A DNA stretch of 64,000 nt from Burkholderiaceae bacterium 26 (GTDB lineage Bacteria > Pseudomonadota > Gammaproteobacteria > Burkholderiales > Burkholderiaceae). A model generated the notes under the pieces. That model was not told where the DNA came from and did not search any database. It saw only the letters and a program-made list of their open reading frames with translations. Position numbers and translations under genes: made by a program. The DNA lies in the NCBI GenBank assembly GCA_000955795.1, contig JYOB01000016.1:211908-275907 (forward strand), written 5' to 3'. Of this stretch, positions 1 to 8,590 are shown one piece after another. Every line of letters begins with the position of its first letter. Positions within the stretch are counted from its first letter, which is position 1.

Positions 1-43
1 CGCGCGTGAGTTTGCCTCCTCTCGCATCCCTCTGGCCTGCGAT

Positions 44-106
44 TTCGTCTCGGTGATCAGCGCTTCGGCCTCGCAGCATCGCCTGACGGCCGACATTCCC
101 TAACGT
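44..106 (+). promoter_or_regulatory. hrpII box promoter of the harpin gene
   Basis: TTCG at 44-47 and TTCG at 64-67 are separated by exactly 16 nt and are followed by T and G, so they fit TTCGB-N15-TTCGB. A YANNNT element (TAACGT, 101-106) lies 32 nt further on. This is the known architecture of HrpB-dependent promoters in Ralstonia. It leaves a leader of roughly 260 nt before the harpin start codon, which is long, and I see no gene in that leader. Confidence 0.85.
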
Positions 107-369
107 TCCACCAAAGTCGCCCGACATGCCATTTCGCTTTGCGATCGGCGTGCCGGCACGCGGCTGCCCAGGGCTGCGCGGCCCGGCACGGGCAGAACGC
201 GCAGGGCCATGCCGGCCCCGCGACCCGAACCGGAATCGGAAGCGATTGCCGTGCCGCCGTTTCTCTGCAGACGTCGGTCGTGCGGCGTTTCTCTCCTCTT
301 TGTATCGGCATGCGTCCAGTCAGCGGCCTGGGCGGTGCCATGCATCACGCCTGCCCACTGAGGTGACAC

Positions 370-1638
370 ATGAATATGAAGGTCCAAGACAACGCTTCAC
401 TGAACATTTCGACCCAGCTCCAACTGGATCAGCCCGGCAAACAGAATCAGGCCGAAAGCCCGCTGCAGCATCTCGTGCAAGACATCCTGAAGGTGCTTGA
501 AGCCATGCTGCGCAACGCCACCGCACAAGGCGGCGCCAATGCAGGCGCTGGCGGCGGCTCAGGTGGCGCAGCCGGCGGTGGCGCCCCGGGCGCGGGTGCT
601 GCGCATGGCCCGTCTGCAAGCCAAGGTGCGCAAGGCGCCCAGGGTTCACAAGGCGCGCAGGGTGCCAGCAAGGGCCAGCAAGTTGGCGATGACAACGGCG
701 GCGACTCCAGCAGCCAGGACCCGATGCAAGCGCTCATGAAGCTGCTGGAAGACCTGCTGAAGTTCATGACGCTCAGCGAGCAGATGCAGCACAAGCTCGA
801 CACGGGCGAAGGCGCCAAGGGCGTCGATGGCGCGGGTGGCGCCAACGGCGGCAAGGGCCTCAATATGGACGACATGCTCCAGATGCTCGACGACGCGCTG
901 CAACTGATGCAGCAGCAGATGATGTCGAACGCGTCCGGCGGTGCTGATGGCGGTGCCGGTGCAGGCGCGGCAGGTAGCGCTGACGGTGGTGCCGACGCAG
1001 GCGCGGCAGGTGGCGCTGACGGCGGCGCCGGCGCAGGCGCGGCAGGCGGTGCCGATGGCTCCAACAGCACAGGCGATGCCGGTGGCGCAAACGGCGCTGA
1101 CAACACGGGCGATGCCAGCGGTGCAAACGGTGCCGACAACACGGGCGATGCCGGCGGTGCAAACGGTGCCGACAACACGGGCGCAGCCGATGGCACATCC
1201 GGCGCGAACAGCGCCAACGGTGCCCAGGCCAGCGGCCAGAACAGCAACGACTCCATGATCGAACAACTGCTGAAGGTGTTGGACGATCTACTGAAGATGC
1301 TGGCTCAACAACAGCAACAGACGCAAGGCGGCGGCGCTGGCGCGGGTGGCGCTGGCAACGCTGGTGCGGCCGGCGGGGCAAACGGTGCAGGCGGCGCAGC
1401 GGGCGGCACAGCAGCCGGTGGGGCAAACGGCGCGTCCGGTGCGTCCGGTGCATCCGGCACGCCGAACACCTCCACGGCGGATGGGGCAAACGGCGCAGAC
1501 GGCACCGGCAATGGCACCAACAGCCCCATGGCCCAGCTCGAGACGCTGCTCAAAGACATGATCAAGGTGCTGGAGCAACTGCAAGCCCAAAAGGCCGGCG
1601 GCGCGCAACAGCAGCAGTCCCAGGTGCAGGGCGCGTAA
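370..1638 (+). CDS. popA: Harpin, PopA-like heat-stable glycine-rich T3SS-secreted protein
   Basis: The protein has 422 residues and is extremely rich in Gly, Ala, Asn, Asp and Gln, with no Cys and almost no aromatic residues. Five short Leu/Met-rich amphipathic segments (for example LLEDLLKFM, LLKVLDDLLKML, LETLLKDMIKVLEQL) are spaced by Gly/Ala linkers, including three 12-residue repeats (TGDAGGANGADN type). This is typical of harpins, which the T3SS secretes to act in the apoplast or at the host membrane. The gene lies beside hrcC and hrpB, as popA does in R. solanacearum, and has a hrpII promoter. The start follows a GAGGTGA ribosome site. It is longer than the PopA I recall (about 340 residues), so orthology is inferred from composition and position. 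Confidence 0.8.
   Translation: MNMKVQDNASLNISTQLQLDQPGKQNQAESPLQHLVQDILKVLEAMLRNATAQGGANAGAGGGSGGAAGGGAPGAGAAHGPSASQGAQGAQGSQGAQGASKGQQVGDDNGGDSSSQDPMQALMKLLEDLLKFMTLSEQMQHKLDTGEGAKGVDGAGGANGGKGLNMDDMLQMLDDALQLMQQQMMSNASGGADGGAGAGAAGSADGGADAGAAGGADGGAGAGAAGGADGSNSTGDAGGANGADNTGDASGANGADNTGDAGGANGADNTGAADGTSGANSANGAQASGQNSNDSMIEQLLKVLDDLLKMLAQQQQQTQGGGAGAGGAGNAGAAGGANGAGGAAGGTAAGGANGASGASGASGTPNTSTADGANGADGTGNGTNSPMAQLETLLKDMIKVLEQLQAQKAGGAQQQQSQVQGA
1069..1176 (+). repeat. Three tandem 36-bp repeats inside the harpin gene
   Basis: Units at 1069-1104, 1105-1140 and 1141-1176 each encode a 12-residue TGDAGGANGADN-type block and differ only at a few positions. A looser Gly/Ala/Asp repeat array (about 940-1050) precedes them. 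In-frame copy-number change here would alter linker length between the amphipathic segments without breaking the frame. Confidence 0.85.
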
Positions 1639-1655
1639 CGCCAGGCCACTTAACC

Positions 1656-1683
1656 TGACGGCCGGGTAACGGCCGTCATTTTT
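1656..1683 (+). terminator. Rho-independent terminator after the harpin gene
   Basis: TGACGGCC and GGCCGTCA form a perfect 8-bp stem with a 7-nt loop, followed by five T. It sits between the harpin gene and the next gene. Because I see no separate hrpII box for the next gene, it probably acts as a partial terminator that lets the harpin be made in excess. Confidence 0.75.
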
Positions 1684-1708
1684 GCCATCTCAAGCACGGA
1701 GACTCACC

Positions 1709-2899
1709 ATGAGTATCTTCAGCAAAATCAAGCACGCCTTTCAGCACTTGGGCAATGACATCGCCAAGGTCGGCAAGGGCATCGCCCACGCCGCCGAGAG
1801 CGTGGGCAAGAACCTCGCCCACGACGTGGAAGCCGTCGCCAAACAAACAGCAGCCTTGACCAACGATCTGGTGCATCTGCGCATTCAAAAAGCGCTGCAC
1901 GACGCCGTGGGCGTTGGCGAAGCCACCTTCAAGGGCATGCGGGATCTGAATACCGCCGCCTTCGACGTGGCCGAAAAATCGCTGGAAAACGCCCATCTGA
2001 GCAAGGGGCTGGACAAGGCCCTGAGCAAGGTCGACAAGGCGCGCGGTTTCGTCAACGACATCGCTGACCGCACGGTCAAGGGCATTGGTGACAGCGTCAA
2101 CGGTTTCGCAGACAGCAGCATCGCAGCCGGCAAAGCCGCCGCGCATGGTCGCTTTGGTGAAGCGCTGGGCGATATCGGTTCAGCCGCAGGTAACGCCGCA
2201 CAGTTGGCCTCGGACCTGACGCCTGAAGGCCTTGCCGCCAGCGCGGCCGTGGCAACACTGCAGAAGACGCACCTGGGCGGTACGGTGGTCGACTCGGTGG
2301 TGGAAGGCGCGCTGACCGGCGGCCGCAGCGGCCTGAAGGATGCGGTCAAGCTTGCCGCCAAGGAAGGCACCAAGGCAGAGGCCGGCGCACAGGCACAGAA
2401 CCTGTTCGACAAGGTGAGCGGCAGCGGCAATGGCACCGGCGGCATGCTGCTCGGCGCTGCTGCTGCGGGCGCTGGCGTGGCAGGAGATTTCCATGCCTCG
2501 CGCAAGACCCGGCACGCCACACAGCCTGAAGCGCACTACGTCGGCACGCAACATCAGGCCGTCGCAGACGGCCACGAAGACGCGAGCCGCAAGGGCAAGA
2601 AGAAGCACGAGGCCGAAGTCGACTCCAGCAATGGCAACGGCAACGGCAGCAACAAGGCTCAACCCAACGGCGCCGACCCCACCGGGCAGGATGCGCTCCT
2701 GCAGCTGCAACTCCTGCAACAGCAGTCCGCGAATCAACGCATGCTGAACGCCATCAAGTCGAACGGCAATGACGACGACGATGACGACGGCGACGACGTC
2801 ACCTCCAAGGCACCCGTATCGGCGCCGCAGTCCTCCGGCTCGAGCCAGGTGAGCGCTAGCGCCAACGTCAGCACGTCGACGCATAAGAAGGCCGCATAA
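1709..2899 (+). CDS. Putative T3SS-secreted protein in the popB position
   Basis: The protein has 396 residues from the ATG at 1709, which follows a GGAG site. The N-terminal half is strongly helical and Ala/Lys/Asp-rich, with heptad-like stretches (residues about 5-140). A Gly/Ala hydrophobic stretch (MLLGAAAAGAGVAG, about residues 250-265) is the only likely membrane-inserting segment. The C-terminal third is low-complexity: a Lys-rich cluster (RKGKKKHEAE), Gln/Leu-rich helices and a run of acidic residues. It lies between the harpin and LRR genes, where R. solanacearum has popB, but it is about twice the PopB length I recall. An accessory translocator is an alternative, because no HrpF/PopF-type translocator is seen in this window. 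Secretion is inferred from position and composition only. Confidence 0.5.
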   Translation: MSIFSKIKHAFQHLGNDIAKVGKGIAHAAESVGKNLAHDVEAVAKQTAALTNDLVHLRIQKALHDAVGVGEATFKGMRDLNTAAFDVAEKSLENAHLSKGLDKALSKVDKARGFVNDIADRTVKGIGDSVNGFADSSIAAGKAAAHGRFGEALGDIGSAAGNAAQLASDLTPEGLAASAAVATLQKTHLGGTVVDSVVEGALTGGRSGLKDAVKLAAKEGTKAEAGAQAQNLFDKVSGSGNGTGGMLLGAAAAGAGVAGDFHASRKTRHATQPEAHYVGTQHQAVADGHEDASRKGKKKHEAEVDSSNGNGNGSNKAQPNGADPTGQDALLQLQLLQQQSANQRMLNAIKSNGNDDDDDDGDDVTSKAPVSAPQSSGSSQVSASANVSTSTHKKAA

Positions 2900-2925
2900 G
2901 CCACCGCGTGCGTTTGTTTCACCTC

Positions 2926-2960
2926 GGCCCCACGCGATGTTGGCGTGGGGTCGTTGTTTT
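2926..2960 (+). terminator. Hairpin terminator between the popB-position and LRR genes
   Basis: GGCCCCACGC pairs with GCGTGGGGTC (10 bp with one wobble) around a 7-nt loop, followed by a T-rich tract (GTTGTTTT). It should limit transcription into the downstream LRR gene, which has no hrpII box of its own that I could find. Confidence 0.65.
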
Positions 2961-3008
2961 CCACCACCGGTGCGACGCCAACGTCGTACACCCCCGACTC
3001 GAATCTCA

Positions 3009-5096
3009 ATGCCCTCGATCAATCCATTCCGCCGCACTTCGCAGGCTCCGGCCGCCGATTCCACTCCAGCGCGCAGCAACGTCCCCGCCTACGCCACGCC
3101 CCCACGGCAGGAGCCGGCACGGCAGCCCCGGCGCGGCGGTATTGCCGGATTGTTCGGGCTGCGCCGCTCGTCTGCAAATGCTGGCGGGCCTTCCGCTGCA
3201 CGCCCCAACATCACCGCCGGCACATCACCCGGGACTTCGCGCACGGCACCAAACAGCCCACTCCATGCCCGCGCCCCGGCGCCCGAAATCCCGCTGCATG
3301 GCGCCGCTGCCGTAAATGCGCGCATCGCCGGCTCCGGCGTCCGCCAGGCCCTGGAAGAATGGCACGCGCAGATGCATGCCCGGATTGCTGACTACCGCCC
3401 GGCAAACCCGCCTGCTCACTTCAATGCGGCACGACAGCTCGACATTGCACTGACGCACATCGAAGACGTGGCGCGAGGGCGTCGAGAGCCCGCAGACAAG
3501 ATCGAACTGAAGGCGACGCCCGTGCTCCATCTGCCGGATCTCGTCTCCGAAATCGCGCACCTCAAGGCGCTCCACCTGTCGGATTGCGACTTGCGCGAGT
3601 TGCCGCATGATCTGGGCAACCTTGGCCTGCTGGAGACGCTCAAGCTGCACGACAACCAACGCTTGCACGCGGTGCCCGACACGCTGGGGCAGTTGTCGAG
3701 CCTGAAACATCTTGAGATCGTGGGAAGTGGCGTGCGCGAGTTACCGACCATGCACGGTCTGGCGAACCTGGAGCACCTTGCCATCCAGCATTCACCGCTC
3801 ACCGGGTTGCCGCGCGACATTGGCAACGCACGCAAGCTGAAGACGCTGTCTCTGGCACACACCTACCTGCGCGAGGTGCCGGGCAGCATCGGCAATCTGT
3901 CGAAGCTCACCGAACTGAACCTGCACCACAACGTGGGCCTGACTTCGGTACCCGATTCCATTGGGCAGTTGCGTCATCTGAAAACGCTCGACCTCTCGCA
4001 CTGTCCGCAGCTACGCGCCGTCCCGGCGTCGGTCGGAAACCTGCGCCAGCTCAAGACCATCGATCTGCGTGGCTGCACGGGGCTCACGATACAAGGCCTG
4101 CCAAAATCGCTCATCACCCCGATGCCCGGCCGCAAGGTGCACTTTCCGGAACATCTGCACACCGAAATCGGCAAGGTGCGTGAAGAATGGGCGATGAAGA
4201 ACGCGCCTCGCCTTCAATTGCTGCACGCCGATATCGAGCGCAAGAACGAAGAGATGGAAAATGCCGTCTTCGGTTCGGCAAGCGGCATGAACGACGGCCA
4301 GTTGGTCTCGGTCGCGTTTCGACTGAAGAATGCCCATGACCGGCTACCCGAAGTGAGGAATCAGGTCCTGCGCAATCCGACGGCCGTGCAGGCCGATGCG
4401 TCTACCGCCATGCAGCATGCATTGGCCAACGCGTTCAACATGGAGCCCGATCGCGAGGTGTCCGCACGTTTGGCTACCGCCGCGCGTGCGCTGCCGCGCG
4501 CCCTGCAGCATGAACTTGCCGATCTGGTGGCCTCCAGCGCGGGGCGCCAGCTGGTGATCGCCATTGGCGAAGGTGCGTTTGGCGTGCGCGGCTCCAGCCG
4601 GCTGCAACACATGCTTCCGGCGTTCGCTCAGAAGATTGCCAGCCACGCGCAGATCCAGAGCCTGCGCGAGCAGGCACGGCGCTATCCGTCAACCAACCCT
4701 TCGCACCAGGTGGCTGCACAGCTGGTACCGATTGTTCAGCAGTTATGGACCGCCACGCAGGCCCAGGCCACACTCGCAGCGCTTGCACAGCCGTTGCAGA
4801 CTGAACTGAAACCGCTGCTGGCATCAGAAGCTGGCCGCCAATTCGTGTTGGACCTCAGCAAAGTGGCCGAGGGCGCCAAGGGAACGAGTACGCTCAGGCG
4901 TCTTCTACCGCAATTGGCGACGCGGATTACGCACGACCCGAATGCGCAGGCTCTCCGCCGGTTGGCACGGCAGGATCAGCACGGCACCGCAGACGAACGC
5001 CGCGAAGGTCTTGCGCTGGCATTGCTTCCCATCGCCCAGCGCCACTGGAATACGCTTGTTCAGCAAGGCACCGCCGGGCCGTCAAACCGCCCCTGA
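3009..5096 (+). CDS. LRR type III effector candidate (PopC/XopL-like) with duplicated C-terminal domain
   Basis: The protein has 695 residues from the ATG at 3009. The N-terminus is Pro/Ser/Arg-rich and disordered, as expected for a T3SS signal. Residues about 170-365 hold about eight 23-24-residue leucine-rich repeats of the plant-type LxxLPxxLGNLxxL pattern. After a helical linker, residues about 485-690 contain two similar helical domains of about 100 residues. Both share an LxxExxxLxxSxAGRQ(L/F)V core and a later LLP-A-ri block. The gene occupies the popC position next to hrcC. PopC, as I recall, has over 1000 residues and more repeats. The catalytic Cys motif of IpaH-type NEL ligases is not visible. 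It is paralogous to the LRR gene at 36555-38453 over the segment before and within the LRRs. Confidence 0.75.
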   Translation: MPSINPFRRTSQAPAADSTPARSNVPAYATPPRQEPARQPRRGGIAGLFGLRRSSANAGGPSAARPNITAGTSPGTSRTAPNSPLHARAPAPEIPLHGAAAVNARIAGSGVRQALEEWHAQMHARIADYRPANPPAHFNAARQLDIALTHIEDVARGRREPADKIELKATPVLHLPDLVSEIAHLKALHLSDCDLRELPHDLGNLGLLETLKLHDNQRLHAVPDTLGQLSSLKHLEIVGSGVRELPTMHGLANLEHLAIQHSPLTGLPRDIGNARKLKTLSLAHTYLREVPGSIGNLSKLTELNLHHNVGLTSVPDSIGQLRHLKTLDLSHCPQLRAVPASVGNLRQLKTIDLRGCTGLTIQGLPKSLITPMPGRKVHFPEHLHTEIGKVREEWAMKNAPRLQLLHADIERKNEEMENAVFGSASGMNDGQLVSVAFRLKNAHDRLPEVRNQVLRNPTAVQADASTAMQHALANAFNMEPDREVSARLATAARALPRALQHELADLVASSAGRQLVIAIGEGAFGVRGSSRLQHMLPAFAQKIASHAQIQSLREQARRYPSTNPSHQVAAQLVPIVQQLWTATQAQATLAALAQPLQTELKPLLASEAGRQFVLDLSKVAEGAKGTSTLRRLLPQLATRITHDPNAQALRRLARQDQHGTADERREGLALALLPIAQRHWNTLVQQGTAGPSNRP

Positions 5097-5119
5097 CCGC
5101 GCGGCTGGCGGGCACGAAT

Positions 5120-5148
5120 GACAAAGCCTCCCGAACGGAGGCTTTGTC
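5120..5148. terminator. Bidirectional terminator between convergent LRR and hrcC genes
   Basis: A perfect 12-bp inverted repeat (GACAAAGCCTCC / GGAGGCTTTGTC) has a 5-nt loop. It lies between the stop of the plus-strand LRR gene and the stop of the minus-strand hrcC gene. The stem itself ends in short T-rich arms on each strand. Confidence 0.75.
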
Positions 5149-5169
5149 GTGACTACATTGGCAAAAGCA

Positions 5170-6954
5170 CTACAGCGCTACCACACGCGGTGTCAGCAGG
5201 AACAGCCGCTGAAACCGCTGCCCGGTCGTCTGGTCGTGCCGGAACAGTGCTCCCAGCAACGGGATCTTCGAAAGCCCGGGCACAGCATCTACGCCCTTGG
5301 TCTGCTGGTCTACCGAGTAGCCGGCAATCAGCAGGCTTTCGCCTTCGTTGATGAGTGCCTGGGTGTTGATCTCGCTCTTGTTCACCACCGGCAGGTTGCC
5401 GACCATCTGACTGGTGATCTGGCCATCCTCAATATGGATGTTCATGCGAATGCGCGAGACGCCGCCATCGGTGACCACCATCGGCAACACGCGCAACGAC
5501 ACGCCCGCCGAAATGCTGTACAGATCCGCCGACTGATACCCCGCCACCGGCACGTAGAAATTCTGCTTGCTGTCCATGATGGCCTCGGTGTTGTCGAGTG
5601 TGGCCACCTTGGGGCTCGCGGTGATGTGCGCCTGGTTGGTCTGCTGCAGCGCGCTGATACGCGCCATCAGGTAACGCGATGCCCCACCGATCACGGCGGT
5701 CAACACGCCCCCCGTCGGCGTAGCGGCAATGGCAGCAGCGGCGTTGGCCGTTGTGGATACCGCATCGAGCGAGCCCGGATTGGACAATTGCGTGTTCGTG
5801 CCATAACCGGTTTGCATGTCGACGTGGCTGTTGTGCAGACGCCAGTCAACGCCGAGGTCTTCCAATGCGCTCTCGCTGATCTCAATGATATTGGCGCTGA
5901 TCTCCAGCACAGCCGGGCGCGTGTCCAGCGATTCAATCAACGATTGGTGGGCCGCCATGCGGTCTGCGCGGTCTCGTACGAGCACCGAGTTGCTGCGCGG
6001 GTCTGCATGGATGATCGGGGCGCTGCCGCCGTCTTCCTGGAATGCATCGGTGCGGCTGCGGCCTTCGCCGCTGGGCAGCGGAGCGACAGAGCCGCCGCCG
6101 GCATATTGGCCGATACCGCCAGGCGGCAGCGGCGCTTTGCCGCCACTGCGATCATTGCCGCCCAGGCCCGAAAGCGCACGCGTGCCACCACGGCCTGCGT
6201 TCGCCTCGCCGGGGGCGACGCTGTCGACACGGCGGTCACTGCCGCGCTGCGGCGTGTTCTCCGTGCTCGGTGCGTTGTTGCCGTACATGCTGTTCAGGAT
6301 GGACGCGACACCGCGAATGGTGATGGACTGGCCGTCCACCACCATGGTGTGATCCGTGGCCCAGGCATAGCGCAGCGGGAAAGTACGCACGACGGTGCGG
6401 TTGGCGTCCTCGCGGCCGCGATCGATCAGGCGTGCGATGTCCTGCACGAGTTCGACCAGGCGCGGCGGCCCGGATACGACCACGCTGCCGGTTTCATCGT
6501 CATACAGCACGGGAAAGCGCGGGTCGGTCACGCCCAGGCGCGTCAACGTACGCTTGACCTGCGCGGTGGACGCACGCTGCAGCGCGATGGTGGCGCTCTG
6601 CGCCTCGTTGGCGCCCGTCACACGCAACACGGCGCCGTCGTAGTACCACGCAAAGCCGAACGTGGCGGCCATGCGATCGAGAAACCGCTGCGGCGTTTCA
6701 TTGAAGTTGCCCGTCACGCTGCCCTCGACCTGCGGCGATATCCACGTCATGACGTGCTGGCTGGCACCGAGGTCTCGCAAGACATCTTTCACGTCTTTGC
6801 GGTCGGCCACGTATTCAAATTTTTGCGACTGCCAGGGGATCACCGCCGCAGCGGCACTTCCGACCAGCGACAGCACCGCGATGGACGCGGCCATCAAGCA
6901 CCGGCACGCGGCCAGCACGCGACCTTTCCGGCCCGCAATTCGAGTCAGATGCAT
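5170..6954 (-). CDS. hrcC: HrcC, type III outer-membrane secretin
   Basis: The protein has 594 residues and is the YscC/SctC secretin that forms the outer-membrane ring of the injectisome. The ATG at 6954 gives a standard signal peptide (basic start, hydrophobic core about 20-35, AAA cleavage region). Periplasmic N-domains follow (FEYVADRKDVKDVLRDLGA, VTGNFNETPQ). A Gly/Pro/Ser-rich insertion lies in the middle, and a C-terminal secretin domain ends in PGLSKIPLLGALFRH and a short Leu-rich tail, both hallmark secretin features. It lies directly downstream of hrpB on the same strand (69 nt gap), as in R. solanacearum. A longer GTG start at 6990 is possible, but the ATG is preferred for its position relative to the signal peptide. 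Confidence 0.95.
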   Translation of the reverse strand: MHLTRIAGRKGRVLAACRCLMAASIAVLSLVGSAAAAVIPWQSQKFEYVADRKDVKDVLRDLGASQHVMTWISPQVEGSVTGNFNETPQRFLDRMAATFGFAWYYDGAVLRVTGANEAQSATIALQRASTAQVKRTLTRLGVTDPRFPVLYDDETGSVVVSGPPRLVELVQDIARLIDRGREDANRTVVRTFPLRYAWATDHTMVVDGQSITIRGVASILNSMYGNNAPSTENTPQRGSDRRVDSVAPGEANAGRGGTRALSGLGGNDRSGGKAPLPPGGIGQYAGGGSVAPLPSGEGRSRTDAFQEDGGSAPIIHADPRSNSVLVRDRADRMAAHQSLIESLDTRPAVLEISANIIEISESALEDLGVDWRLHNSHVDMQTGYGTNTQLSNPGSLDAVSTTANAAAAIAATPTGGVLTAVIGGASRYLMARISALQQTNQAHITASPKVATLDNTEAIMDSKQNFYVPVAGYQSADLYSISAGVSLRVLPMVVTDGGVSRIRMNIHIEDGQITSQMVGNLPVVNKSEINTQALINEGESLLIAGYSVDQQTKGVDAVPGLSKIPLLGALFRHDQTTGQRFQRLFLLTPRVVAL

Positions 6955-7023
6955 GGTTGCACTCGTGAGAATGAAGAAGACAGACCGCACCAGCGCGCGG
7001 CCACGCGATACAGCGCCCGCGGC

Positions 7024-8460
7024 TTAACGCCAGATGGTTTCCGACGGCGCTTCGTTGAACTGCTTGCGATACCCCTTGACCAGCGCCGAGCGGCTGCGAA
7101 TGCCCCAGCGCGACGCCGTATCGATGATGTTCGATGGCCCGCGCCCTTCGTCCAGCAGGTCAGAGCGGATGCCCTCCAGACGCAGGCGGCGGATGACCGA
7201 GCTGGGCGACATGCCTACCGCGCTCTTGAACGCGAGCTGCAGCGCGCGCTCCGTCACGTTGATGTGCGCGGCCACCTCACGCGTGGTCAGGTCGCTGCGC
7301 TCAATGTTGTCGAGGATGTAGTGATACGCCCGGCGGTACTTGGCAGACAGCCGCGCGCTCACGTCATCGGACGCACGTGATGCAGCGGGCGTGGTCTGGC
7401 TGACGCGGCGCACGCCGGGCGATTCGGTGCGCAGGCAGCGCAGGGCGTCCTGCATATAGGCGGTGTAGTACTTGAGCGCCCCGGCTGCGTCGCCACGCTG
7501 CGCGGCCATCTTGGCGCGACAGTAGAGGTAGTCGAAGTTCCAGCGGCGCGCGCCGAAAGACGTATCGCGGTTGCAGATCTGGTCATATACCTTGCCGGCC
7601 ACGTCGTGCTGCTCACCGCTGAGCGCTGCCAGCACAACCTCTACCTTCGTCTGCATCAACAGGCGGCTGCCCATGCGGCGGGACTGCCCGATGATCGCCA
7701 TGAGCGGGTCGATTGCCGCGCGATCGCCATCTGCCATGCGGCGCAGCAGGCTCAGATATTCAGCGCGGCGATGGATCATCGCGGGCACATTCGCGTCGTG
7801 CTTGCCGTTGAGGGCCCATCCGTCGCGGCCGCCATGGTGGTGCAGCATCGCAGCACCCACTTCGGCCGACTGCCAGAACGCGTGTTCCAGCAAGCGGTTG
7901 GAGCACCGGATGCCAGCCTGCACCGCAAACTCGTACACGACGAGATCGAGCGTGGCGATCCAGCCGGCATCATTGCGCTCCGTTGCAATGGCGCGAGCCG
8001 ATTGCAGCGCCTCGTCCGCTGCGTCCTGCTGACCAAGCTGGTGGTGCACGAGGGCCAGGCCCATCATGCCTTCGATGCGCTGCAGCCATGTCGCGCCATC
8101 GTCTTCGGCCATGCGAGAGAAGCAGCCCGCGGCAGCCGAATAGCGATCGCGCAGCAGCGATTGCCAGCCCATGTTGCGGCACGACACCACGCGCAGTTGA
8201 TCATCCGAATGGCGTATCAGACGCTGCGCGGTGCGGAACGCTTCTTCGGCGTCTTCATCGCACTCCAGCAGCATCGATGCATCGGCCATGGCGAGCACGC
8301 CGGCGTAGTCGCCCGCCTCCTTGCCGTGCAGGCCGGCATGATCATCGACCAGTTGATACGCGCGGTCGAAATCCTCCGCGAAGACGGCCTGCGCATAGTC
8401 AGGCAGACGCTCACGCGCTGCCAGTCCGGAGGCCAAGGCAAAGTAGATGTTTCCCAGCAT
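7024..8460 (-). CDS. hrpB: HrpB, AraC-type master activator of the hrp regulon
   Basis: The protein has 478 residues, close to the size known for R. solanacearum HrpB. The long N-terminal region is helical and TPR-like (residues about 1-340), and the C-terminal AraC/XylS DNA-binding domain (about 375-478) contains the two helix-turn-helix segments (LTTREVAAHINVTERALQLAF and ISRxxLxxxYRKQFNEAPS-like). The family activates promoters that carry hrpII/PIP-type boxes, and eleven such boxes occur in this window. The gene sits between hrcT and hrcC. No hrpII box is found at its own promoter. Instead a direct repeat lies 60-80 nt upstream, consistent with control by HrpG. Confidence 0.95.
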   Translation of the reverse strand: MLGNIYFALASGLAARERLPDYAQAVFAEDFDRAYQLVDDHAGLHGKEAGDYAGVLAMADASMLLECDEDAEEAFRTAQRLIRHSDDQLRVVSCRNMGWQSLLRDRYSAAAGCFSRMAEDDGATWLQRIEGMMGLALVHHQLGQQDAADEALQSARAIATERNDAGWIATLDLVVYEFAVQAGIRCSNRLLEHAFWQSAEVGAAMLHHHGGRDGWALNGKHDANVPAMIHRRAEYLSLLRRMADGDRAAIDPLMAIIGQSRRMGSRLLMQTKVEVVLAALSGEQHDVAGKVYDQICNRDTSFGARRWNFDYLYCRAKMAAQRGDAAGALKYYTAYMQDALRCLRTESPGVRRVSQTTPAASRASDDVSARLSAKYRRAYHYILDNIERSDLTTREVAAHINVTERALQLAFKSAVGMSPSSVIRRLRLEGIRSDLLDEGRGPSNIIDTASRWGIRSRSALVKGYRKQFNEAPSETIWR

Positions 8461-8520
8461 GTCGACGCTCCCGTGTCAGAGATTGCGGCTGGCGAAGGGC
8501 TGGCCGCTTGGTGTTGGATT

Positions 8521-8539
8521 TCCTAAGGACATCCTAAGA
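8521..8539 (-). promoter_or_regulatory. Direct repeat in the hrpB promoter, candidate HrpG site
   Basis: TCCTAAG occurs at 8521-8527 and again at 8532-8538, an 11-bp period (CTTAGGA-N4-CTTAGGA on the hrpB strand), starting 60 nt upstream of the hrpB ATG. OmpR-family regulators such as HrpG typically bind tandem half-sites spaced by about one helical turn. The assignment to HrpG is inference. Confidence 0.5.
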
Positions 8540-8590
8540 AATCGCCGCACCCACAATCTCAACAAAGCTTCGTCAGGCGCTGAACAATCC

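Noticed and set aside
936-1190. Gly/Ala repeat array in the harpin gene as a CRISPR-like or minisatellite locus
   Set aside because: The repeats are in frame, have no unique spacers and encode normal harpin linkers.
5149-7380. 743-codon plus-strand reading frame across hrcC and hrpB
   Set aside because: It lies antisense to clear hrcC and hrpB genes, and its sequence is the Arg/His/Gln-rich shadow typical of high-GC DNA with no recognisable domain.
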